Source of the DNA: Syntrophomonas sp.
GTDB taxonomy: Bacteria > Bacillota > Syntrophomonadia > Syntrophomonadales > Syntrophomonadaceae
Assembly (NCBI GenBank): GCA_003444615.1
Contig: DLUN01000245.1
Coordinates: forward strand, 1 to 13,243
DNA length: 13,243 bases
Direction of reading: 5' to 3'
The notes beneath the pieces are model-generated. The model saw only the letters and a program-made list of their open reading frames with translations, searched no databases and was not told the origin of the DNA. Positions 7,190 to 13,243 of the stretch are shown one piece after another. The translations under genes were made by a program, and so were the position numbers. The first letter of the stretch is position 1. Each line of letters begins with the position of its first letter.

Positions 7190-8286
7190 ATAACTAACCT
7201 CTCCATTTTAGCTTTTTGTTCCCGGCGTCTCTGCAGTAAATCAACAAACGCCTCCAAACGGGTTTGCACTCCAGCCTTGCCAGTTTGTTCATCTATGAAA
7301 AGGGTCAGTACCGGAATTCCATAATCGCGGCTAACGCTGGGCAATATTCCTTTAGCTACTATTTCAGGAATACAGGCAAAGGGTGCTAGTTGAACTACCC
7401 CATCAAACCCGTGCTGGGCGTACAAAACGGTTTCTCCGATACTATTGACTCCGTGGCCCCCTATGGGCGCTTCATTCAAATAGGGACGGGCCATGGAAAA
7501 AATATCACCCTCCAGGTTTACAATGGTATTGTTACGGGTATAGGCACTCAAGTAGATAGAGCGGTCCGTTTGTACTCCCATCTCCCCCAGCATTATTTGA
7601 ATATAGTGATTGGCAGCTGGTTCTAAAACAACATAGATTTCTCCGATGATTCCAATTTTCAAAGGATCGCGGCTATCGTCCCGGGGAATGCTTTCCAGCA
7701 GTTTCAGGCCTTCCCTACGGGCTTCCTCTATTTCCTCCAGGGTGTTAGCCTGATCCAGCATCTCCAGGCCCTTCCATAAAGTCCGGGTAGTATCACCCCG
7801 GTGTATCTCCAGAGGCCGTATTTCATGGGAGCGCATCTCCACATCATCTATAGCCTTGAGTTTCTCCCAGGTGACTTTAAGAACTCCCAGCATTTCTTTT
7901 ACTGATATTCCACCGGTTTTGCGAATCCAGCGCAGTGTTTTGAAAAAGCCTTTCAGATCATCCAAGGGCGGCTCAAAGGCAATTACTCTAGCGTCTATCC
8001 CGATCTCCTCGAGAATGTAGTTGTGCATAACCCAATAATACCCCGCCCGGCAAGGCCCTCTGCCTCCTGAGGTCAGGATTACTTCCGCTCCCATTTCCGC
8101 CACTTCCAGATAGGTTCCCATAAGAATCTTAAAAGGAATACAGGCAAATTCAGGAGAATAGCGTACTCCCAGGTCCAGAGTGCGTTTACTAGGTTCCGGG
8201 GGTACTATACACTCATGTCCTATGTTCTCAACCAACCATTTTAAGGCTATATACGAATATCCCATGCGAGGAAAACTAATTTTCAT
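7186..8286 (-). CDS. HgdB-like protein (2-hydroxyglutaryl-CoA dehydratase related)
   Basis: A 366-residue cytoplasmic protein, with no signal peptide or membrane segment, that resembles the C-terminal portion of the large fused CoA-enzyme-activase proteins of anaerobes and is distantly related to the dehydratase subunits HgdA/HgdB. Only four cysteines occur (26, 49, 79, 305). Cys49 sits in FACIPFK and Cys305 in FACIPE; together with Cys79 in GGRGPCRAGY these are candidate Fe-S ligands. The C-terminus carries DEQTGKAGVQTRLEAFVDLL, which closely matches the end of the neighbouring 332-residue protein, so the two are paralogs. The start ATG overlaps the previous gene by 11 bases and has GGAGG 8 bases upstream; its stop overlaps the ATPase gene. 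No substrate can be named. True HgdAB or benzoyl-CoA reductase subunits belong to a different branch, so I do not assign a dehydratase reaction. Confidence 0.8.
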   Translation of the reverse strand: MKISFPRMGYSYIALKWLVENIGHECIVPPEPSKRTLDLGVRYSPEFACIPFKILMGTYLEVAEMGAEVILTSGGRGPCRAGYYWVMHNYILEEIGIDARVIAFEPPLDDLKGFFKTLRWIRKTGGISVKEMLGVLKVTWEKLKAIDDVEMRSHEIRPLEIHRGDTTRTLWKGLEMLDQANTLEEIEEARREGLKLLESIPRDDSRDPLKIGIIGEIYVVLEPAANHYIQIMLGEMGVQTDRSIYLSAYTRNNTIVNLEGDIFSMARPYLNEAPIGGHGVNSIGETVLYAQHGFDGVVQLAPFACIPEIVAKGILPSVSRDYGIPVLTLFIDEQTGKAGVQTRLEAFVDLLQRRREQKAKMERLVI

Positions 8287-9274
8287 ACTTATCCCTCCGA
8301 TAACGGAGCATATCTACAAATGCTTCTACTCGCGTACGCACGCCACTTTCAGCGGTATGCTCATCAATAGATATAGACAGATAGGGCTTTCCCCTGCGCC
8401 GGGCTTCTATTTCCAACAACCGGTCCACCATGGAATCAGGCCCACACGCAAAAGCCGTTACATGAATAATTCCATCGATATAGTCCTTTTTCATAAAATG
8501 AAGTGCCCCATAAACGGCTCGGTTGGAAAAATACCAGAACATACTCTTAGGCAGTTCACGGGCTTCTCGATTTAAGATTTTATCACTAAGCATATCCTGG
8601 GTGTATACTTTTATTTGTTCTTTATTAAGCATGTTTAATAATCCCACGTTTATATAGGGATCATATATGGCATAAGGATAGCCCACTACAGCTATGTTAA
8701 ATTCACCTTTTTGGTCGGGAGGAGATACTGTTTTTTCCGGGGAAAACAGTATTTCCATAGCCCGGGCAGGCAACATGCCTTTTTCCAACAAAGCCAGAAA
8801 TCTTTTATGAACCCGCTGGGCCTTTTCACAGGCTGCTTTGCTCTGTTGGGCATCATTGCCCAACTGCTCCCCTACTTCCCGGCAAATGGACTCCAATTGG
8901 TCTTTGCCCTGTTTAAGATCTATACGGGTATCTATAATAGGAGGGGCTTGGTCAAAGGTTAGTCTTATTAAATCCGGTAAACCCAGAAACTTGGGACAAA
9001 AGGTTTCCGAGCCAAAATCACCATGCCGGCGCACGCTGACCAATCGCGGACAAAAAATGAAGTCCGTCTCACCTATTAGCTCAGCCACATGACCATGATA
9101 AATTTTTATCGGGATACAAGCATCATTTACGGTTTCTTCTACGCCCCTATCCAATATGGACCGGGTGGTAGGCGTGGATGTTATTACTTCATGACCAAGG
9201 CTTTCGAAAAAAGTTTTCCAGAAAGGATGATACAGAAAATATGCCAAGGCATGCGGAATCCCAACTCTAGCCAC
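8276..9274 (-). CDS. DUF2229 family protein (CoA enzyme activase-related)
   Basis: A 332-residue soluble protein matching the DUF2229 region of large activase-type fusion proteins: it opens RVGIPHALAYFLYHPFWKTF, then FESLGHEV, then ACIPIKIYHGHVAEL and TDFIFCPRL. Cysteines are at 53, 75, 93, 131, 149 and 277; Cys53 (in ACIPIK), Cys93 and Cys277 (in FACGPDS) are the best candidates for metal binding because similar positions recur in the adjacent paralog. The tail DEHTAESGVRTRVEAFVDML is nearly the same as in that paralog. Translation starts at GTG with GAGAGGAAA about 7 bases upstream, 29 bases after selB. The family's activity has not been established as far as I know; a role as Fe-S partner in an ATP-driven reduction together with the next two genes is inference from family and gene order. 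Confidence 0.8.
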   Translation of the reverse strand: MARVGIPHALAYFLYHPFWKTFFESLGHEVITSTPTTRSILDRGVEETVNDACIPIKIYHGHVAELIGETDFIFCPRLVSVRRHGDFGSETFCPKFLGLPDLIRLTFDQAPPIIDTRIDLKQGKDQLESICREVGEQLGNDAQQSKAACEKAQRVHKRFLALLEKGMLPARAMEILFSPEKTVSPPDQKGEFNIAVVGYPYAIYDPYINVGLLNMLNKEQIKVYTQDMLSDKILNREARELPKSMFWYFSNRAVYGALHFMKKDYIDGIIHVTAFACGPDSMVDRLLEIEARRRGKPYLSISIDEHTAESGVRTRVEAFVDMLRYRRDKYEN

Positions 9275-9303
9275 TTTACTTTCCTCTCTCTCCTTAGCTG
9301 CTG

Positions 9304-11202
9304 CTACAGTTTAACGCGCATATCCCCTACTCGGCGTGTAAAGCGAATCCTATCATAATATTCTACCAGAGGCAGGGCGTACTTGCGAGAGGTATCGAAC
9401 AAGTCTCTGGCAGTGGCTAAGCTCAACTCTTTGTCCTCGCAAAAATACTTGTCCAGCCTGGCTTTCCCTTCTTCAATAGCCTGTGTGGAAAAATAAACAT
9501 CCTGACTGACTTTGACCACTTGCTGTTCATGGAGCAGATAGGCCAGCAGTTCCTGAAAATATGCTTCCTCTAAACCTAGCTCCTGGCGCAGTTCCTCCGG
9601 TGAGGGAGGATTAAATAGACGCTGCTTCAGAATGGCCATCATTTGCTCTAGAATCCGCTCATCATCTTGGCTGGGCTTGGGCTTGAATCCGGGCAAGGCT
9701 AATAAATTGCTGCTGCTGTTAATTTTCCCGTTAGTTTCTAGCCTCTTTAATATAGCATTAAAGGTTTTACCATTAATAGCTGGAAAATGGCGGCTGCGCA
9801 TATCCTCCTTTGGATAACCTGGCCTGAGTGGATAACTCTGTTGATAGTCTGCCAGGGTCTTTTCCATCTTGCCGCTAATCATATCCAAGCCGTACTGGCT
9901 TATATATTCACCGTTTTTTAAGTCATAAATCTGTTCATCGTCTAAAAGCTGAATTATTTCGTTTTTGATATCCTCTTCCTTGGCCCCGATCTTTTTGGTT
10001 AACTCAGCCAAAGTCAAGGGGTGTTCCGGTTGGGAATGCATTTCCTGCAATAAGAGTTCATAGAGACTGCCTTCTTCTTTGGTGGCTAACTGCTCCAGAA
10101 CTTCTTCCTTAAAACGTTTCTGTTTAGGTGCATTAGCATCAATTATGGTTCCCCCACCTATAGTGGTAACCGGTGAATAGTAGCGAATGACAAAGGGGTC
10201 CCCTTTATAGGCTACAATAGGTTTTTCCAAAACAATCTGGGCATAAGCCTCCTCACCAGGCTGCTGTTCGTCACGATCCAGCAGTACAATTCGCCCCAAG
10301 GCTTCGTCGGTTCCCAGGTGAAAACGAACCCGGTTCCAATTCTTCAGGTTACGGGGTGAGGAGGGCAGCAGTCTTAAGCGCACATCAACCCTATATGAGG
10401 GAGTTAGATATCCCGGGCTGGCCAGTAAATATCCCCTCCGTATTTCCGCCACGTCAATACCTTGCAGATTAACGGCTACCCGCTGACCGGCATAGGCAGT
10501 GGCTACTTTTTCATTGTGCACCTGCAGGGTTCTCACTCTTACCGGACGTTGGACCGGCATCAATTCCAAGGTATCCCCTTGCTGAATCTGACCTGACCAT
10601 AAGGTACCTGTCACCACAGTTCCAAAACCGGGCATAGTAAAGACACGATCAATAGGCAGACGGGCATAACCGAAAACCGGTTTTTCCTGAACTTCCGCCG
10701 CCATGGCTTCGATAGCTGCCATAAGTTCATCAAGACCCTGTCCGCTTACAGCCGAAACGGGTATAAGCGGCGCCCCTTTGAGAATAGATTTGTCAATATA
10801 CTGGCGGATCTCATCTTCCATGAGCATCAGCCATTCTTCATCCACCAGATCAGTTTTGGTGATTACTACGATCCCCTTACGCACATTGAGCAGTTCAATG
10901 ATGTCCATGTGTTCACGGGTTTGGGGCATAATTCCTTCATCAGCAGCGATGGTCAATAACACCATGTCTATACCAAAAGCACCTGCCACCATGTGGCGGA
11001 TAAACCTTTCGTGCCCAGGCATGTCTACGATGGCAGCCTTTTGTCCACTAGGAAGGGTGAAGGGCGCAAACCCCAACTCTATAGATATCCCCCGCTGTTT
11101 CTCTTCCTTGAGCCGATCGGTTTCTATTCCGGTTATAGCCTTAACCAGAGTTGTTTTGCCGTGATCTATATGCCCGGCTGTACCAATAACTAGCCTTTTC
11201 AA
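9304..11202 (-). CDS. selB: Selenocysteine-specific elongation factor SelB
   Basis: GTPase that carries Sec-tRNA to UGA codons flagged by a SECIS hairpin. At 632 residues it is close to the E. coli protein (614). The N-terminal GTPase domain has GHIDHGKT (10-17), RGISIELGF (37-45), DMPGHE (60-65), TKTD (115-118) and SAVSG (150-154), followed by EF-Tu-like beta-barrel domains to about residue 370, with FTMPGFGTVVTGT at the start of domain 2. The rest, about 375-632, is the charged, helix-rich region expected for the winged-helix repeats that bind the SECIS RNA. The start is TTG, overlapping the selA stop by 4 bases (TTGA), with AAGGGG 7 to 8 bases upstream inside selA, so selA and selB are coupled in translation. 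The product acts on the tRNA encoded at 681-778. Confidence 0.97.
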   Translation of the reverse strand: MKRLVIGTAGHIDHGKTTLVKAITGIETDRLKEEKQRGISIELGFAPFTLPSGQKAAIVDMPGHERFIRHMVAGAFGIDMVLLTIAADEGIMPQTREHMDIIELLNVRKGIVVITKTDLVDEEWLMLMEDEIRQYIDKSILKGAPLIPVSAVSGQGLDELMAAIEAMAAEVQEKPVFGYARLPIDRVFTMPGFGTVVTGTLWSGQIQQGDTLELMPVQRPVRVRTLQVHNEKVATAYAGQRVAVNLQGIDVAEIRRGYLLASPGYLTPSYRVDVRLRLLPSSPRNLKNWNRVRFHLGTDEALGRIVLLDRDEQQPGEEAYAQIVLEKPIVAYKGDPFVIRYYSPVTTIGGGTIIDANAPKQKRFKEEVLEQLATKEEGSLYELLLQEMHSQPEHPLTLAELTKKIGAKEEDIKNEIIQLLDDEQIYDLKNGEYISQYGLDMISGKMEKTLADYQQSYPLRPGYPKEDMRSRHFPAINGKTFNAILKRLETNGKINSSSNLLALPGFKPKPSQDDERILEQMMAILKQRLFNPPSPEELRQELGLEEAYFQELLAYLLHEQQVVKVSQDVYFSTQAIEEGKARLDKYFCEDKELSLATARDLFDTSRKYALPLVEYYDRIRFTRRVGDMRVKL

Positions 11203-12635
11203 TGCTGTACCCCTTTCTGTGCTTTTGCCTCCAGATCATGCAGTACCTGGTATATTTTTTTGGCCAGTATGGCTGCGTCTCCTTCTAAAAGAGTGCGTAC
11301 ACTGATCAGCATACGGTCTTCCTGTCTCCTAGTTAATACGGCTGGATCCTGCCGCCGCAGGCAGGCCGCTACTGTTTCCAGCTTCAAATCCTGGAATTTT
11401 ATTTCCACTCCATAACCAGGCAGGCGATAGGTAGGATAAGCCCCTCCCCCTACCATATCCTCTACTTCCACCATGCTGATGCTTTGCAAAAGGGCCTGCT
11501 TGCCGATGGCCGCGTTTAAGATTTCCACCAGCCGTTCAGCGCGCTGCCGCAGTTCATCGCTGCTCAGGCTTAGCATATGTATCACCGGCAGGTTTTTCTC
11601 CGGAAAGCCGGCCAGGTATTCTATCAAGGTGGCTTCCAAAGCAGCAATGGTCAATTTATCAACCCTTAAGGCCCGGGTTAGTTGATTCTTTTTCATGGCT
11701 TCTATATATTCTTTCCGGCCTACAATAATGCCCGCCTGGGGCCCTCCCAATAACTTATCTCCACTAAAGGTTATCACGTCCGCACCAGCTTCTACGCACT
11801 GCTGAACGGTGGGTTCATCACCTAATCCACAGCTGGGGGGAATGAATAGAATACCGCTGCCCAAATCCTTCATTACCGGCAGGTTAGCATCTCGTCCTAA
11901 CTTAACCAGATCAGATAAGGCCACTTCGGCAGTAAAACCCTCTATCTTGTAATTAGAGGTATGGGCAGCAAAAAGTAACCCAGTGTCTTCTCCGATAGCT
12001 TCAGCATAGTCGCGTAAATAGGTTTTATTAGTAGTACCTACTTCTTTAAGCAGTGCTCCGCTTAACTTCATGACTTCAGGAATGCGGAAAGCCCCTCCGA
12101 TCTCCACCAGCTGCCCACGGGATACTATTACTTCCTTACCCTGGGCTAGGGTATTCAGTCCCAGTAATACGGCGGCAGCATTGTTATTTACTACCAGAGC
12201 CGCTTCCGCCTTAGTGAGACGGCACAGCAATTCTTCCACATGCACATAGCGGGAGCCGCGTTCGCCTTTTTCCAGATCCAATTCCAGGTTGTTATAAAAG
12301 GTTCCCATCTCATGCAAATAATTTAAGGCCGTCTTAGACAAGGGGGCTCGTCCCAGGTTGGTATGCAGCACTACTCCGGTACCATTAATAACCCGTTTCA
12401 ATGTACCCTGAGTGAGAGTTTCTATCCGTTGCTGTAAATCCTGGCAAATCCATGCGCTTATCTGGCTGCGATCCACTTCACTGTCGCTAAGTCTCAGTCT
12501 GGTCCGGGCAGCATCTATTGCTTCCCGCAACAGCTGCACCACAAAAGTGCGCTGGTATTTTTGTAAGTGATCCTGTACACGATGGTCTGATAGCAGTTCG
12601 TCAACGGACGGAATGTTTTTTAGGCTGTTCACCAT
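11199..12635 (-). CDS. selA: L-seryl-tRNA(Sec) selenium transferase SelA
   Basis: PLP-dependent enzyme that converts seryl-tRNA(Sec) to selenocysteyl-tRNA(Sec) using selenophosphate from SelD; the bacterial enzyme is a large ring-shaped homodecamer. The 478-residue product has normal family length. Recognisable parts are the N-terminal tRNA-binding helical region (about 1-70), RVINGTGVVLHTNLGRAPLS (81-100), GSRYVHVEELL, VVNNNAAAVLL, and the PLP-lysine motif FSGDKLLGGPQAG with Lys294, matching Lys295 of the E. coli enzyme. ATG is preceded by AGGAGG located in the last codons of the upstream membrane protein gene, whose stop codon lies 1 base before the start. selB follows with a 4-base overlap. 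SelD is not in the window. Confidence 0.97.
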   Translation of the reverse strand: MVNSLKNIPSVDELLSDHRVQDHLQKYQRTFVVQLLREAIDAARTRLRLSDSEVDRSQISAWICQDLQQRIETLTQGTLKRVINGTGVVLHTNLGRAPLSKTALNYLHEMGTFYNNLELDLEKGERGSRYVHVEELLCRLTKAEAALVVNNNAAAVLLGLNTLAQGKEVIVSRGQLVEIGGAFRIPEVMKLSGALLKEVGTTNKTYLRDYAEAIGEDTGLLFAAHTSNYKIEGFTAEVALSDLVKLGRDANLPVMKDLGSGILFIPPSCGLGDEPTVQQCVEAGADVITFSGDKLLGGPQAGIIVGRKEYIEAMKKNQLTRALRVDKLTIAALEATLIEYLAGFPEKNLPVIHMLSLSSDELRQRAERLVEILNAAIGKQALLQSISMVEVEDMVGGGAYPTYRLPGYGVEIKFQDLKLETVAACLRRQDPAVLTRRQEDRMLISVRTLLEGDAAILAKKIYQVLHDLEAKAQKGVQH

Positions 12636-12636
12636 T

Positions 12637-13243
12637 TTACCTCCTTAGCCCCCAGTATAGCTGGCATATATTATAATACATTCGCTGCAGGATGTCTTTT
12701 CCAGCCTGCCCTATAATAACTATTACTATTATCAGTCCTAACATACCGAATATGGGATATATTCTACCCACTAAAAGAGAAAAATCCTGCATGGAAAGAG
12801 GCAGGGCCAGGGTACTGCACATGATAAGACACCAACTATAGCTAAACCCAGAGAACTCGGCGATGCGCTGGGTAAATCCATAGGTGTTAGCAATAGCAGT
12901 AGTTAAAATTCCTAACCACAGTACCACCGTATAAACATATTTAGTGTAAATAGAAATCTGACCAGCTACATACAGCATAGGAACCTGGTAATGGGTAATT
13001 ATAGGCAAGAACCGGGACAAAGCTAAATAATTCAATACTACCAGCAGCCCCAGCAAAAATCCTCCCCAGGCCGCGCCAATTATACCGTCACGGCGCCGAC
13101 TCACACTTTGGTACTCAGTTAATACCACCATGGCTAAAGCAAAATTATAAGCCACGTACAATATAGCGGATAAGACCCATAATTGCTGGGCGTTACCGCT
13201 CAAGTAAACCGTGTAGACTTCCGCCTGGCTTCCGTCCACAAAC
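12637..13243 (-). CDS. YkvI-like membrane protein, C-terminal part
   Basis: The frame stays open to the right edge of the window, so the N-terminus is missing and the GTG at 13239 is unlikely to be the true start. The visible 200 or so residues contain about five hydrophobic segments (numbered from that GTG: near 20-40, 55-76, 100-117, 133-150 and 157-178). The stretches LYVAYNFALAMVVLTEY, VPMLYVAGQ, LTTAIANTYGFTQRIAEF and LVGRIYPIFGMLG agree with the C-terminal half of YkvI-type uncharacterised membrane proteins, which belong to the amino acid/polyamine transporter-like superfamily; full members are near 350 residues. Substrate and function are unknown. Its stop codon lies 1 base before selA, so it heads, or lies within, the same transcript. 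A link with selenium or sulfur amino acid transport is possible from position alone and is speculative. Confidence 0.72.
   Translation of the reverse strand, partial: FVDGSQAEVYTVYLSGNAQQLWVLSAILYVAYNFALAMVVLTEYQSVSRRRDGIIGAAWGGFLLGLLVVLNYLALSRFLPIITHYQVPMLYVAGQISIYTKYVYTVVLWLGILTTAIANTYGFTQRIAEFSGFSYSWCLIMCSTLALPLSMQDFSLLVGRIYPIFGMLGLIIVIVIIGQAGKDILQRMYYNICQLYWGLRR
12640..12645 (-). promoter_or_regulatory. Ribosome binding site of selA inside the upstream gene
   Basis: AGGAGG on the minus strand, 4 bases before the selA ATG, forms part of the final arginine codons of the preceding membrane protein gene. With one base between that gene's stop and the selA ATG, it fixes the selA start and implies cotranscription with probable translational coupling. 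Confidence 0.75.

Noticed and set aside
8180..8575. 131-codon plus-strand open frame
   Set aside because: It lies antisense to two well-supported overlapping genes and its product has no recognisable family; a shadow frame.
6230..9274. Calling the trio a true 2-hydroxyglutaryl-CoA or 2-hydroxyisocaproyl-CoA dehydratase with activator
   Set aside because: The two partners match the DUF2229/HgdB-like branch of activase-type proteins, not HgdAB or HadBC, and the CoA transferase and 2-hydroxyacid dehydrogenase genes expected nearby are missing.
10703..11164. 153-codon plus-strand open frame
   Set aside because: Fully antisense to the GTPase domain of selB, with serine- and isoleucine-rich content typical of a shadow of conserved coding sequence.
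924..13243. In-frame selenocysteine codons within these genes
   Set aside because: The complete genes end at normal family length with well-placed stops; where TGA is the stop (for example selA, livM and the HgdB-like gene) it overlaps the next start, and no extended homologous frame follows.
1..13243. CRISPR arrays, insertion sequences, rRNA genes or att sites
   Set aside because: Scanned by eye on both strands; no regularly spaced repeats, transposase motifs, terminal inverted repeats or rRNA sequence were seen.

Overview
The window looks like a stretch of chromosome from an anaerobic, low-to-mid GC Firmicute (Clostridia; a Syntrophomonas- or Peptococcaceae-like lineage is my guess). Reasons: strong AGGAGG-type ribosome binding sites, frequent GTG and TTG starts, a complete selA/selB/selC selenocysteine decoding set, and oxygen-sensitive type Fe-S proteins related to 2-hydroxyacyl-CoA dehydratases. 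This placement is inferred from gene content, not from a marker gene.

Layout. At the left edge a plus-strand gene ends (C-terminus of a CAP/SCP-domain protein, 1-252) and is closed by a strong terminator. A convergent non-coding gap of about 430 bases follows. Everything after it is on the minus strand. Read in the direction of transcription (right to left) the order is: C-terminal part of a YkvI-like membrane protein (13243-12637), selA, selB, a three-gene set of Hgd/Bcr-type reductive proteins (DUF2229 protein, HgdB-like protein, BcrA/BadF/HgdC-type ATPase), a five-gene branched-chain amino acid type ABC transporter (livK, livH, livM, livG, livF), a CBS-CBS-ACT protein, a probable terminator, and tRNA-Sec (selC) with its own near-consensus promoter and terminator.

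How the parts fit. SelA charges the selenocysteine tRNA with selenium and SelB delivers it to UGA codons; selC in this window is their substrate. selD and any selenoprotein gene are not present here. The three middle proteins resemble pieces of the large fused 'CoA-substrate-specific enzyme activase' proteins common in anaerobes, here as three separate overlapping genes: an ATPase able to hold a [4Fe-4S] cluster between subunits, plus two mutually related cysteine-bearing partners. They probably form an ATP-driven low-potential electron transfer system whose substrate is unknown. The liv genes make a complete uptake system for branched-chain amino acids or related small molecules, and the CBS-ACT protein is a plausible ligand-sensing regulator for it.

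Spacing is tight: overlaps of 1 to 11 bases, or gaps of 1 to 63 bases, from the membrane protein gene to the CBS-ACT gene. One long transcript is possible, though livK may have a promoter I could not recognise. The most interesting item is the split reductase-like trio joined directly to selAB.
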